NCBI RefSeq assembly: GCF_001913705.1
Contig: NZ_MKQD01000065.1
Location: 1 to 64,000, forward strand
DNA: 64,000 nt
Source: Thalassotalea sp. PP2-459
GTDB taxonomy: Bacteria > Pseudomonadota > Gammaproteobacteria > Enterobacterales > Alteromonadaceae
Direction: 5' to 3'
Positions 11,101 to 20,056 of this stretch are shown here, piece after piece. The position numbers and the translations under genes were made by a program. Within the stretch, counting starts at the first letter, position 1. Each line of letters begins with the position of its first letter. The notes under the pieces were generated by a model. That model was not told where the DNA came from. It made no database searches and saw only the letters and a list, made by a program, of their open reading frames with translations.

Positions 11101-12372
11101 TTAAGCGGCAAACACTTCGATACGATCTCGGCCATTATGCTTTGCACGATACATGGCTTGATCTGCATCATTGACCAGTTGTTCGAAGTCTTTATGGTTT
11201 GAAGTTAACGAACAGATACCAATACTCAGTGTGACAAAAACTTCTTGCCCTTTAAACACTAATGGTTGAATAGCAAGCTGTTGTTGAATTCGCTTTGCCG
11301 TTTCAATACCCCCGCTGTTATCGCAATTTGGCAGGATAACAATAAATTCTTCTCCGCCATATCGCCCTAGAAAATCTACGTCTCGAATTTCTGATTGGCA
11401 AACATGGCATAGATGTTTAAGTAATTCATCACCGCAAAAGTGACCGTATTCATCGTTGACTTTTTTAAAGAAATCACAATCAAAAAGCATAACGGTTAGT
11501 GCTAAAGAAGCGCGCTTACTGCGAGAATATTCTAATGCCCCGCGCTCATAAATAGCACGCCGATTTGCCACTTTTGTGAGCGGATCGGTTCGGGTCATCT
11601 CTTCCAATACTTCGGTTCTTTTTGCAATAATTTGTTGCATGGCATCAATGGAAATACTGTTTTCTTGCAGTTTTTTATTCATTTCTTGAAAGTGCTGTAC
11701 GATACTCTCAAACTCTTCAGAAGGGTAAGTTAACTCAATTTTTTGAAAGTCATCGGTAGCATTATGTGTTATGGCGCTGTCTACTTCCGTAAGGGATGTT
11801 TTTAGAATGCGCCGAAGTTTTATCGCGGTAAATGTTAATGTACTTAATGATAATAACAGTACAATTGCTATGAGCATGAACTTATGTTCAACGGTGTCGC
11901 GAATATTTTCTTGAACATCTGCTGACAAATTAACGGCATCTGCTCGAATAGATTCAAGCTGGGTTAATAATCTTGCGTTAAAATGGTTCTGCAGAATTTT
12001 GTTAGCATTATTAAACTGCTCTTGTGTTTGTTTTTCGAATAATGCTTTGAGATTTAGGTTCCGGCTTTGAATGCTGTTCAATATAACTTGTTGTTTCGCG
12101 GTCATTTCTGGCGCTGTGCTGAGTATTTTTTCTAATTGATTATGGTAATTTAGCCACTCGTCAATATCGTTATTTTTAACAAATAATTGCTTACTTAAAA
12201 TGACTTGCTTAAAGATATCTGTATGACTTTCAATACGTTGAGCAAAGGCTTCTCTTTGGGCTGCTAAAGTAATGCTTTGATAAGCAAAAAATACGCTAAA
12301 GATAATAAGAAAAAAGACAAAACAACACCCTATGGCGAAATATGAAACACGTTGTATTAATGCTGTTGTCAT
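11101..12372 (-). CDS. Membrane-bound diguanylate cyclase
   Basis: The protein makes cyclic di-GMP. It has 423 residues: TM1 about 8-30, a helical periplasmic domain, TM2 about 163-183, a short HAMP-like and coiled-coil linker, and a C-terminal GGDEF domain with active site RYGGEEF (about 337-343). An RDVD inhibitory site sits exactly five residues before GGEEF, so product feedback is expected. The gene follows the binding-protein gene by 10 bases on the same strand and converges with the chemoreceptor. Confidence 0.93.
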   Translation of the reverse strand: MTTALIQRVSYFAIGCCFVFFLIIFSVFFAYQSITLAAQREAFAQRIESHTDIFKQVILSKQLFVKNNDIDEWLNYHNQLEKILSTAPEMTAKQQVILNSIQSRNLNLKALFEKQTQEQFNNANKILQNHFNARLLTQLESIRADAVNLSADVQENIRDTVEHKFMLIAIVLLLSLSTLTFTAIKLRRILKTSLTEVDSAITHNATDDFQKIELTYPSEEFESIVQHFQEMNKKLQENSISIDAMQQIIAKRTEVLEEMTRTDPLTKVANRRAIYERGALEYSRSKRASLALTVMLFDCDFFKKVNDEYGHFCGDELLKHLCHVCQSEIRDVDFLGRYGGEEFIVILPNCDNSGGIETAKRIQQQLAIQPLVFKGQEVFVTLSIGICSLTSNHKDFEQLVNDADQAMYRAKHNGRDRIEVFAA

Positions 12373-12382
12373 GTGTTACCTG

Positions 12383-13402
12383 TTAAAAATAAATGTTAAC
12401 TAACTGAGGGTTTATTTGTGACAACGCTCTTACATCAATATAACTTTTATACTGGTTATGAGCGGTCAAAGGTTCCGTGTCTTTGGATGATAATAAGTGT
12501 TGCTCAAATGCCCACATTGCTTGCGCCTCAATACTTAATAATAACGAATTGTCTAAGCCAACTTTGAAAATATAATCGCGCCATACCCAATCGATAAAAG
12601 CTTGTTCAACGTTTAGTTTATTTTTAACAATTGCTTTGGCTTTTTTAGGTTGAATGGCGATAAACTCTGTAGCTTTAATTAACCCGGCTAATAAACAGCG
12701 TGTAGTTGTAATATCTTCTGCTTGCCTATTAGTAGAAATAAGATTAAAGCTTAACGAATTTAAGTTTTTTGTTTGATGTAATTTAATATCTTCGCCCATG
12801 ATTTGGATTGTTTGAAAGGCATAGGGCTCCCAAGAAACAATAGCATCAACTTGTTCGGCTAACATTGCGCTGTGCAGGTCGTCAGGTAAATAATTCTTTA
12901 CCATGATATCTTCAAGTGTTAACCCTTCTAGTGCGAGCAAAGCCGTGAGAAAGTATTCGCCTGCCGTTCCTAACGTAACACCGACTTTTTTACCTGCTAA
13001 GTGTTTAATATCTCGGATATATGCCGCTTTATTACTGAGTAGCTTAATGTCGTTATCTGATTGTACAAACATAGCATGAGTAACTAATGGTGTGTGGTGT
13101 AAACTTTGATAGGCAATAACAGAATCGGATGAGGTGGCATACTCAACGTGCCCTGATGATACTAGATCAAAAGCACGCTTCCCACCCACAACATCTACAA
13201 AGTTAACGGAATTACACTGTTTATCAAAGGCGTCGATAGCCTTAGCAACATAAAATGGTGCTGATAGTGGTGTTAGGGAAACAGCGACGTTTACGGAGTG
13301 TTGTTGAGTGACATTGTTATTATCTATGTACTTCAATAGCAGTATAAATACACATCCTAGTGCTGCAATTACCATAACGGCTGTACGCCAACGATGCTTC
13401 AA
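12383..13402 (-). CDS. Membrane-anchored NMT1/SsuA-like substrate-binding protein
   Basis: The 339-residue protein has one N-terminal hydrophobic segment (about 8-26) without a clear cleavage site or lipobox, then a type-II periplasmic binding fold: VNVAVSLTPLSAPFYVAKAI, VDVVGGKRAFDLVSSGHVEY, GKKVGVTLGTAGEYFLTALL. It resembles binding proteins of sulfonate, nitrate or thiamin-precursor ABC transporters, yet no permease or ATPase gene is nearby. Its partner is a diguanylate cyclase, so it probably acts as a ligand sensor for c-di-GMP signalling. The ligand is unknown. Confidence 0.8.
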   Translation of the reverse strand: MKHRWRTAVMVIAALGCVFILLLKYIDNNNVTQQHSVNVAVSLTPLSAPFYVAKAIDAFDKQCNSVNFVDVVGGKRAFDLVSSGHVEYATSSDSVIAYQSLHHTPLVTHAMFVQSDNDIKLLSNKAAYIRDIKHLAGKKVGVTLGTAGEYFLTALLALEGLTLEDIMVKNYLPDDLHSAMLAEQVDAIVSWEPYAFQTIQIMGEDIKLHQTKNLNSLSFNLISTNRQAEDITTTRCLLAGLIKATEFIAIQPKKAKAIVKNKLNVEQAFIDWVWRDYIFKVGLDNSLLLSIEAQAMWAFEQHLLSSKDTEPLTAHNQYKSYIDVRALSQINPQLVNIYF

Positions 13403-13492
13403 ATCCTTGTCTCATATTGGTGCTTTCACGTAAGTATAGCTGATCTATTTTGTTAAACAGCGTTATTACAAATATTTTAAAATATGTATAAG

Positions 13493-14191
13493 CTAGCTCA
13501 ATACATCTTTAAGTGTAGCGTGAGCATAATGATGTTGGCTTTCAGCTAAAAATAGTTCTGCTGTGGCTATGGCATCACTTAGGGCATTGTGTGCTTGATA
13601 GTGAGGTAAATGGTAGTGTTTTCGTAGCGCACTTAATCTGAGTTCTGATGGGTCGTATGCTACATCGCGTTTATCTAAGCGCCTTTTGGCTAATAATAAT
13701 GTATCTATAATTGGCAAAGGAGGAGCCATACCATAAAGCGCCAGGCAGGCTTGTTGTAAAAATTGTTTTTCGATGCGAGCATAGTGTACTAACAGTGGTT
13801 TGCCAGCAATGGTACTTAACAGTTGCTCAATGACCTGTGCTAAAGGCTTCCCCTGTTGTTGTTGTTGATCGGTTATTTGATGGATCACTACATTGTCAGC
13901 GACTAATTCACGCTGCGTGTTGATAATTTGGTGGTAACTGCTACCGAGCAAAATTTGTTGTTGATTGATTTCTACATGTCCAACACTTAATAGTTTGTCT
14001 TTTACTGCATTAAGGCCTGTGGTTTCAAAATCAAGCGCAATTACGTTGAGCGCATTTACAGGTGTATCTAGTGCAGGAAATGGAACTGAAAGGTAGTCTT
14101 TTAATGGGCCAGCGGGTGCCGATAAAAAGGCTTTTTTCCGTGCTATCTCTAAACCAAAATACCAATTGAATAAAAACTGATGACGCCACAT
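13493..14191 (-). CDS. DEDDh 3'-5' exonuclease (DnaQ-like)
   Basis: This 232-residue protein has an exonuclease domain like the DNA polymerase III epsilon subunit. Exo I VIALDFETTGL supplies the Asp and Glu (about residue 53), and Exo III HNALSDAIATAELF has the His and Asp (about 201-206). The first 40 residues are extra. It follows the CBS-domain gene by 4 bases, so the two are co-transcribed. The same pair accompanies acetate symporter genes in Shewanella, Vibrio and Pseudomonas, but its role there is not established. Confidence 0.88.
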   Translation of the reverse strand: MWRHQFLFNWYFGLEIARKKAFLSAPAGPLKDYLSVPFPALDTPVNALNVIALDFETTGLNAVKDKLLSVGHVEINQQQILLGSSYHQIINTQRELVADNVVIHQITDQQQQQGKPLAQVIEQLLSTIAGKPLLVHYARIEKQFLQQACLALYGMAPPLPIIDTLLLAKRRLDKRDVAYDPSELRLSALRKHYHLPHYQAHNALSDAIATAELFLAESQHHYAHATLKDVLS

Positions 14192-14195
14192 GAGA

Positions 14196-16049
14196 TTAAT
14201 AACTCGATTGTCTAGCGTCTTGCAATGTTTTAATCACTTTAAAAGCGTCTTTTAAATGCTCTCGCTCTAATTTTGAGATATCTTTTGGCGCTAAAAAATT
14301 GTCAGCTTGACAGTTAGCTGCCAGCTTTTTAGCTTGATGCTCCATTCGTAATAATGACAAAAATTCAAAAGCGTCGATTAAATTCGCTGCAGAAGATTTC
14401 GTTAAGGCAGGTGTGCCAGCCGTTTGTTTAAGGCGTTCAATGGTATTGGTTGCCGTAATACCTTGGCTTAATGCGTAAATTCGCGCCAAATCAACAATTG
14501 GAGCGATACCATTGTGTTTTAAATCTAGTACGCGTTTGTTTTCTCCGTCTTTTATTAATACAAAGTCCCTAAAAAATCCTAATGGTGGTCTATTTAACAG
14601 TGCATTTTTTGATAAATGCGCGAGAAAAAGTGTGCTTTTTTTCGTTTTAGTTAACAGCTGTGTTCTTACCTCGTTTAATAATTCTTCATTGCCGTGAACC
14701 GTGGTTAAATCGAAAAAAACACTACTATTTAGTAGCGCTTGAGGGCTAGGAGTATTCACCCAATTATTGAAATATTCATGCCAAACTTTTTGAGTTTGAC
14801 GCCATTGCTGATTGGTCGCCATAATGTCGCCTGGGCAATAAATAAAGCCACAAGTAGCTAGTCCATCAGAAACAAACGTGGCTAAAGCTAAAAACCACTG
14901 GTCGTGTTCTGGTTTCATGTCATTACTGATAATTAATGCATTGTCTTGATCGGAATGGGCAAATTGCTCTTCTCGAGCTTGTGAACCTGCTGCTAACCAA
15001 GCAAAGCTGACAGGAGCTTTACCTAGTTGCTGCTCAGCCAACTCTATTAACCTTATAGTAAAAGCTGATGTGATCGCGCTGATGCTTTTTCCTACATGAT
15101 CTGCTGTGGTGCCTAGCTTGGCCATTTTAATTTGTAGCTTAGGTAACAATTTACTAATTTGTGTTAATTCTTCTAATGAACTTGCTTTACGAATAAGGTG
15201 AGTTAAGTTAACGGCATTTTGACTTTCATGGTTCATTAAGTCTGTAATAGTCACCATGGCTACGAGTTTATGATGTTGTAAAACGGGTAAATGATGAATG
15301 CGTTTAGCCGTCATCAACATAAGCGCATCATAAGCGCGACTTCCTTCATTAATCGTCAACATGTTTTTGGTCATTACTTCACTAACAGGCAATGAAAAAT
15401 TTAACCCTTTAGCAATACATCGTTGTCGTAAATCTTTATCGGTCACTATACCAACTGGCACGCGATCAGTATCGTTGGAAGTAACAACCAAACATGAAAA
15501 ACCTAACGTAGTCATTTCAATTGCCGCTTGTTGAATTGATGTGTTTTCCGTAATAGTGGCTACCGGGCTGTGGTAAAACTGGCTGATATCAGTGTTCATT
15601 AACGATGATGATAAAATAGCATCCTCATTGAGTTGTGACATCTTACTCTTTAATCTTTGTGCCGAGCTATCTTGAAAAAAATTAATCACCGCAGGGTATT
15701 GGCGAATAATTTCTTGCAATGTTTGATATTGAATACAGTACGCAAGCGTATCTTCTTCGGTTTTTACTGTTATGTCTTTGCTATTTTTTGTTTGGCAAAA
15801 AGCAGTGCATATATCACCTTCACCATATTTTCCAGTTAATTCATTATTTTTATCGAAATACGCAAGAGCACCTTTGCGAATAATGAACAGTGAATTTTGC
15901 TCACACTGGCTTGGTGGAAGTGTTTGCTTCTGTTTGATGTAACAAATTCGAATAGCGCTTATTAATGATTGAATTTTGTTTAATGGTAGTTGATCAAAAG
16001 GAGGAATGGCTTGAATAAAGTCACGAACTTCGGCTATTTCATTATCCAT
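14196..16049 (-). CDS. Cyclic-nucleotide-binding/CBS/DUF294 nucleotidyltransferase-like protein
   Basis: The 617 residues hold, in order, a cNMP-binding-like domain (about 15-130), two CBS domains (about 165-280; GIVTDKDLRQRCIAKGL and MVTITDLMNHES) and a DUF294 nucleotidyltransferase-like domain (AAGSQAREEQFAHSDQDNAL, about residue 360) with its C-terminal helical part. The layout resembles GlnD-type signalling enzymes. It is divergent from the acetate symporter operon, sharing a 283-base control region, which suggests a role in controlling transport. Confidence 0.9.
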   Translation of the reverse strand: MDNEIAEVRDFIQAIPPFDQLPLNKIQSLISAIRICYIKQKQTLPPSQCEQNSLFIIRKGALAYFDKNNELTGKYGEGDICTAFCQTKNSKDITVKTEEDTLAYCIQYQTLQEIIRQYPAVINFFQDSSAQRLKSKMSQLNEDAILSSSLMNTDISQFYHSPVATITENTSIQQAAIEMTTLGFSCLVVTSNDTDRVPVGIVTDKDLRQRCIAKGLNFSLPVSEVMTKNMLTINEGSRAYDALMLMTAKRIHHLPVLQHHKLVAMVTITDLMNHESQNAVNLTHLIRKASSLEELTQISKLLPKLQIKMAKLGTTADHVGKSISAITSAFTIRLIELAEQQLGKAPVSFAWLAAGSQAREEQFAHSDQDNALIISNDMKPEHDQWFLALATFVSDGLATCGFIYCPGDIMATNQQWRQTQKVWHEYFNNWVNTPSPQALLNSSVFFDLTTVHGNEELLNEVRTQLLTKTKKSTLFLAHLSKNALLNRPPLGFFRDFVLIKDGENKRVLDLKHNGIAPIVDLARIYALSQGITATNTIERLKQTAGTPALTKSSAANLIDAFEFLSLLRMEHQAKKLAANCQADNFLAPKDISKLEREHLKDAFKVIKTLQDARQSSY

Positions 16050-16332
16050 GATTGTTCCCTATATAAAATCATCATGTGAAATCTTAGTCTGTTGTAGTGC
16101 ATTTTTAGGTGTTTGGTCAACTAAGATCGTCACCCCCTAGACTAAAGTGTAATACCTCGGCAAAAAAAACCTTGTTAGTGTGTATCTTAGTTTAGTTTTA
16201 TTGTGTCATTTCTATTTATAAAGTAAGAAGCATTATAAAACTAACGATAAAAACAACAGGTATTAAAAGCGCAAAAAAATTAAAAAATGCGCATTAATAA
16301 TGGGCTCTAAAGCTCAATGCTAGGAGAAAACA
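16050..16332. promoter_or_regulatory. Divergent control region of the acetate module
   Basis: This 283-base region separates the CBS-domain gene from the symporter operon. It is AT-rich with a striking CACCCCCTAGACTAAAGTGT (16131-16150) that could hold a regulator site, perhaps for the response regulator encoded at 24.2 kb. AGGAG lies 9 bases before the DUF4212 start. No clear terminator or small RNA was seen. Confidence 0.4.
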
Positions 16333-16584
16333 ATGGAAGACAAAAATTCATATTGGGCAGAAAATCTGCGCCTGATTTTTATCTGTCTTGCTATCTGGTT
16401 CGTGGTGTCATTCGGATTCGGCTTAATATTGGTTGAGCCATTGAATACCATTCGTCTAGGTGGTTACAAACTGGGTTTCTGGTTTGCACAACAAGGCTCT
16501 ATCTATACCTTCGTTGGTCTCATTTTCTGGTACGGTAAGAAAATGAACGACCTTGATAAAAAATATAATGTGGAGGACGCGTAA
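16333..16584 (+). CDS. DUF4212 small subunit of sodium/acetate symporter
   Basis: This 83-residue inner-membrane protein has two membrane helices (about 15-37 and 52-72; GLILVEPLNTIRLGGYKLGF between them), typical of the DUF4212/TIGR03647 putative solute symporter small subunit. It is always found directly before a VC_2705-type symporter, and here the stop and next start share one base (TAATG). It probably assists assembly or activity of the symporter. Confidence 0.93.
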   Translation: MEDKNSYWAENLRLIFICLAIWFVVSFGFGLILVEPLNTIRLGGYKLGFWFAQQGSIYTFVGLIFWYGKKMNDLDKKYNVEDA

Positions 16585-18323
16585 TGGATGAGTTAAAACT
16601 CTATACATGGATCGCGGTAGGTGGCACCTTCGGTTTATATTTTTTAATTGCTTGGTGGGCTCGAGCAGGTTCTACGAGTGAATTTTACGCAGCAGGCGGC
16701 GGTATTACGCCACTACAAAACGGTATGGCAATTGGTGCTGACTGGATGAGTGCTGCATCGTTCATCTCTATGGCTGGCTTAATTGCCTTTTTAGGTTACG
16801 GTGGTTCGGTATTTCTTATGGGCTGGACGGGTGGTTACGTATTACTAGCGCTGTGTTTAGCGCCGTATATGCGTAAACATGGTAAATTTACCGTACCAGA
16901 GTTTATTGGTGATAGGTTTTATTCACGTACAGCGCGTATTGTAGCGGTAGTTTGTTTGATCATAGCTTCTTTAACTTACATAATCGGCCAAATGAAAGGT
17001 GTTGGTGTAGCGTTCTCTCGCTTTTTAGAAGTAGAATATGACACTGGCCTATACATTGGTATGTTTGTGGTATTTGTTTACACCACTTTAGGTGGTATGA
17101 AAGGCATTACCTATACGCAGATCGCCCAATACGTGGTGTTGATCACCGCATATACCATTCCAGCAATCTTCATCTCATTACAATTAACGGGTAATCCAAT
17201 TCCACAACTCGGCTTAGGCTCAACCTTATCAGATGGCAGTGGCGTTTATTTGCTCGATAAGTTGGACATGGTGGTCACTGACCTAGGGTTTAAAGAGTAT
17301 ACAACGGCCAATATGAGCGGTTACACAGAAATGATTGCTTATACCTTGTCGTTAATGATTGGCACGGCAGGCTTACCACACGTAATTATGCGTTTCTTTA
17401 CGGTACCTTCAGTAAAAGCGGCACGTCAGTCAGCAGGTTATGCACTTGTATTTATCGCGTTACTTTACACAGTTGCGCCGGCAGTTGGCGCAATGGCACG
17501 TTTTAACTTAATGAATACTATTGAGCCCGCTGCAGGACAAAATCTTGAATATGCTGAGCGCCCTCAATGGTTTAAAGATTGGGAAAAAACCGGTCTATTG
17601 AAGTTTGAAGATAAGAATGGCGACGGTAAAGTGCAATATACGGCAGACAAAACAACCAATGAAATGGTAAAAGTTGACCAAGACATTATGGTTTTGGCTA
17701 ACCCTGCTATTGCAAACTTACCTAATTGGGTCATCGCACTTGTTGCTGCCGGTGGTTTAGCGGCGGCACTGTCTACCGCCGCTGGTTTGTTATTGGCAAT
17801 ATCGTCGGCGATATCTCATGACTTGATGAAAGGGGTGCTCGTGCCTGACATGTCAGAGAAAAATGAGCTGTTAGCAAGCCGAATAGTGATGACCTTGTCC
17901 ATAATAGTGGCCGGTTATCTCGGGCTGAATCCACCCGGATTTGCCGCGGGAACGGTGGCGTTAGCCTTTGGTTTGGCGGCATCAAGTATTTTCCCAGCGT
18001 TAATGATGGGTATTTTCTCTAAGAAAATGAACAGTAAAGCAGCGATAGCAGGCATGTGTGCGGGTATCGGTGTCACTATGCTTTATGTATTCCAGCACAA
18101 AGGTATTATGTTTTATGCTCCGAGTGCTTTCTTAGGAGACATGGAACCAAACTGGTTCTTCGGTATTTCACCTAATGCTTTTGGTTCCGTAGGTGCATTA
18201 GTTAACTTTACCGTGGCGTTTATCGTGCTTAAAGCGACAGGTCCAGCACCACAAGTAATTCAAGACTTGGTTACCAACTTCCGTACGCCGCATGGTGGTA
18301 TTTCGGCAGCTCATGACCATTAA
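16584..18323 (+). CDS. Sodium:solute symporter, acetate-type (VC_2705 family)
   Basis: This 579-residue inner-membrane transporter of the SSS family has about 13 helices. Recognisable parts are AIGADWMSAASFISMAGLIA (about 50-70), the fingerprint SLTYIIGQMKGVGVAFSRFL and GGLAAALSTAAGLLLAISSA (about 390-410). An insert around residues 330-375 with DKNGDGKVQYT looks like an EF-hand-type loop and is common in this subfamily. It probably imports acetate or related short acids with sodium. It is a relative of ActP, not a strict orthologue, so no symbol is given. Confidence 0.9.
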   Translation: MDELKLYTWIAVGGTFGLYFLIAWWARAGSTSEFYAAGGGITPLQNGMAIGADWMSAASFISMAGLIAFLGYGGSVFLMGWTGGYVLLALCLAPYMRKHGKFTVPEFIGDRFYSRTARIVAVVCLIIASLTYIIGQMKGVGVAFSRFLEVEYDTGLYIGMFVVFVYTTLGGMKGITYTQIAQYVVLITAYTIPAIFISLQLTGNPIPQLGLGSTLSDGSGVYLLDKLDMVVTDLGFKEYTTANMSGYTEMIAYTLSLMIGTAGLPHVIMRFFTVPSVKAARQSAGYALVFIALLYTVAPAVGAMARFNLMNTIEPAAGQNLEYAERPQWFKDWEKTGLLKFEDKNGDGKVQYTADKTTNEMVKVDQDIMVLANPAIANLPNWVIALVAAGGLAAALSTAAGLLLAISSAISHDLMKGVLVPDMSEKNELLASRIVMTLSIIVAGYLGLNPPGFAAGTVALAFGLAASSIFPALMMGIFSKKMNSKAAIAGMCAGIGVTMLYVFQHKGIMFYAPSAFLGDMEPNWFFGISPNAFGSVGALVNFTVAFIVLKATGPAPQVIQDLVTNFRTPHGGISAAHDH

Positions 18324-18344
18324 TTAAATGCTCGCGCATTAATC

Positions 18345-18380
18345 AAAAGCTTCTACTTGTATGGGTAGAAGCTTTTCTAT
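18345..18380 (+). terminator. Rho-independent terminator after the symporter
   Basis: AAAAGCTTCTAC and GTAGAAGCTTTT form a perfect 12-base stem around an 8-base loop, 21 bases after the symporter stop. The T-run is short. Confidence 0.8.
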
Positions 18381-18399
18381 TTCGTTAAATTGCTAGAAT

Positions 18400-18445
18400 A
18401 TTTGTGCTAATACTAGAGACATTATTAGATTGTATTAGCACAAAT
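18400..18445. repeat. 14-base inverted repeat upstream of unknown gene
   Basis: ATTTGTGCTAATAC (18400-18413) and GTATTAGCACAAAT (18432-18445) are perfectly complementary around 18 bases. No T-run follows, so an operator or an mRNA 5' hairpin is more likely than a terminator. It ends 26 bases before the next start codon. Confidence 0.75.
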
Positions 18446-18471
18446 TTTATATATAAAAATAGGATGAATGG

Positions 18472-18912
18472 ATGAACCGTCACACCAAACTTGCCATTTT
18501 ACTGGCTCCATTTCTTATATTAGGTGGTTATGTGTTATCAGATTTGTATTTAGAAGATCAAGCGAGTGATCTACGCTTGTACCAAATGCAGCCTTTTGGC
18601 CATTGTGATGTGATAAACCAAAAATGCATATTGAAGTCAGGCGAGTTTGAAATCAACGTTATGCATGATAACGGTATTACCACGGTAAATTCTACGTTTC
18701 CACTTGATACCGCAACACTCTTTACGGTGGATAAAGCGAATAACCCCACAGGCTACCAATTAGGCATGAAAGAAACGCCTTATTATTGGAAACGCGAAAC
18801 GGATATAGGTGCGTTGATACCTAACAAAAGTGACAAACTAAAATTACGGTTTATTGGCGAAATAAAAGGCGGTAAATACATCGCTGAATTTTATACACAA
18901 ACGGTCAAATAA
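18472..18912 (+). CDS. Membrane-anchored protein of unknown function
   Basis: This 146-residue protein has one N-terminal hydrophobic segment (LAILLAPFLILGGYVLSDLY, about 7-26) and the rest outside the cytoplasm. It has two Cys close together (HCDVINQKC) that could form a disulfide. AGGATG precedes the start. Its fold is not recognised. The product is short and conserved-looking; position beside the symporter does not prove a link, since a terminator lies between them. Confidence 0.7.
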   Translation: MNRHTKLAILLAPFLILGGYVLSDLYLEDQASDLRLYQMQPFGHCDVINQKCILKSGEFEINVMHDNGITTVNSTFPLDTATLFTVDKANNPTGYQLGMKETPYYWKRETDIGALIPNKSDKLKLRFIGEIKGGKYIAEFYTQTVK

Positions 18913-18928
18913 ACTGTGTGAATAGTTT

Positions 18929-19372
18929 TTATTGATTGTTATCTAAAATAACCGGGCCAGAGCCTGTGTCGCCTAAGGTGTCTTCGGGGTTATAAAGCGG
19001 GCAGCTGTTCATTGATAAACACCCACAACCAATACAGCCGCTCAAATAATCTCGCAACCTTTCCATGTAAGTAATTCTCTCATTTAAGGTTTGCTGCCAT
19101 TGGCTAGCTAATTGTTGCCAATCTTGAGTGTTAGGCGTACGGTTTTTTGGCAACGCAGCAAAGGCTTGCTTTATTTCCTCTAAACTAATTCCCATTTTTT
19201 GTGCCGCTTTGATCACTGAAATTCGTCTTAATACGTCAGGTTTATAACGTCGTTGGTTACCATTGTTTCGCCAACTTTTTATCAACCCTTTAGCTTCGTA
19301 AAAATGTAAGGTGGATACCTTAACACCCGCTCGTTTGGCTACACGCCCTACCGATAAATTTGCTTCTTGCAT
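18929..19372 (-). CDS. soxR: Redox-sensitive MerR-family activator SoxR
   Basis: The 147-residue protein has an N-terminal MerR winged helix (VGRVAKRAGVKVSTLHFYEA), a dimerisation helix, and a C-terminal cluster CIGCGCLSMNSC whose CX2CXCX5C spacing binds the [2Fe-2S] centre of SoxR. It senses redox-cycling drugs or superoxide and activates transcription. It is divergent from a promoter bearing a SoxR box 46 bases upstream. No soxS-like AraC gene is present nearby, consistent with non-enteric SoxR, which acts directly on its targets. Confidence 0.95.
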   Translation of the reverse strand: MQEANLSVGRVAKRAGVKVSTLHFYEAKGLIKSWRNNGNQRRYKPDVLRRISVIKAAQKMGISLEEIKQAFAALPKNRTPNTQDWQQLASQWQQTLNERITYMERLRDYLSGCIGCGCLSMNSCPLYNPEDTLGDTGSGPVILDNNQ

Positions 19373-19413
19373 TAATAGCTCCTTCTTTTATTTCACTATA
19401 AGCAAAAAAACAC

Positions 19414-19444
19414 TTTACCTCAACGTAACTTGAGGTTTTAAGCT
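19414..19444 (+). promoter_or_regulatory. SoxR-activated promoter with 19-base spacer
   Basis: The -35 element is TTTACC (19414-19419) and the -10 is TAAGCT (19439-19444). The 19-base spacer is the over-long spacing typical of MerR-family promoters. It overlaps the dyad CCTCAACGTAACTTGAGG (19418-19435), one or two bases from the classical SoxR box. Confidence 0.92.
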
Positions 19445-19478
19445 TGCGTTGTTATTCACAAGAACAGGAGTAAGCATA

Positions 19479-19586
19479 ATGTCTATGCCAAATCAACTAT
19501 TTACAGATCACAATGACACTAAGCCCTTGTCGGCCTTTTTGACATACTATTTAGCTTTGATTAATAACACGATGGCGATCAAATAA
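19479..19586 (+). CDS. Small ORF (35 codons) heading the SoxR-controlled transcript
   Basis: This is a short frame starting at ATG with AGGAG eight bases upstream and ending at TAA 17 bases before the VOC gene. The peptide begins MSMPNQLFTDHNDTKPLSAF and has a hydrophobic stretch LTYYLALI. It lies 35 bases after the predicted -10. The strong ribosome site and in-operon position suggest translation. It may be a leader peptide or a small functional protein. It is not recognised. Confidence 0.5.
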   Translation: MSMPNQLFTDHNDTKPLSAFLTYYLALINNTMAIK

Positions 19587-19603
19587 ACCAATAAGGAGGC
19601 GTA

Positions 19604-20056
19604 ATGCTGCATTTAGAACATATTAATTTAGTAGTAAACAGTATTCCTAAAACGCTGAAATTTTACCAAGCTGCGTTTCCACACTGGCGCATACGTGGGC
19701 GTGATACGCAAATTTGGTATGGCAACGCGAGGCAATGGTTGCATTTTGGCGATGACTACCAATATTTAACGTTTAATGACGGCGGTACAGGGGCCAATCG
19801 GGATTTACAGGGGAATAGCGTGGGTTTAGCTCATTTTGCTTTTGTTACTCAAAACCTGGAAGCATTAATTGATCGTCTTAAAGCCGCTGGGTTTGAACGA
19901 ACAAAAAGTGGTGAAGTATTACCGCAGCGAAAAAATACGTATTTTGTTGATCCTAATGGTTTTGAAGTTGAATTTGTTGAATACCTGAGCGATATTCCTC
20001 AAGAAAGAAATACATACCAAGAATCAACGCATTGCAGTCAGGGGGTTACAATATGA
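19604..20056 (+). CDS. VOC-superfamily (glyoxalase/dioxygenase fold) protein
   Basis: The 150-residue protein has paired beta-alpha-beta-beta-beta modules. HLEHINLVVNSIPKTLKFYQ opens it, and HFAFVTQNLEALIDRLKAAG followed by FVDPNGFEVEFVEY closes it, with potential metal ligands His (about 5), His (about 72) and Glu (about 126). A strong AAGGAGG precedes the start. It is probably an enzyme or sequestering protein against reactive small molecules. The substrate is unknown. It lies in the SoxR-driven operon. Confidence 0.85.
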   Translation: MLHLEHINLVVNSIPKTLKFYQAAFPHWRIRGRDTQIWYGNARQWLHFGDDYQYLTFNDGGTGANRDLQGNSVGLAHFAFVTQNLEALIDRLKAAGFERTKSGEVLPQRKNTYFVDPNGFEVEFVEYLSDIPQERNTYQESTHCSQGVTI

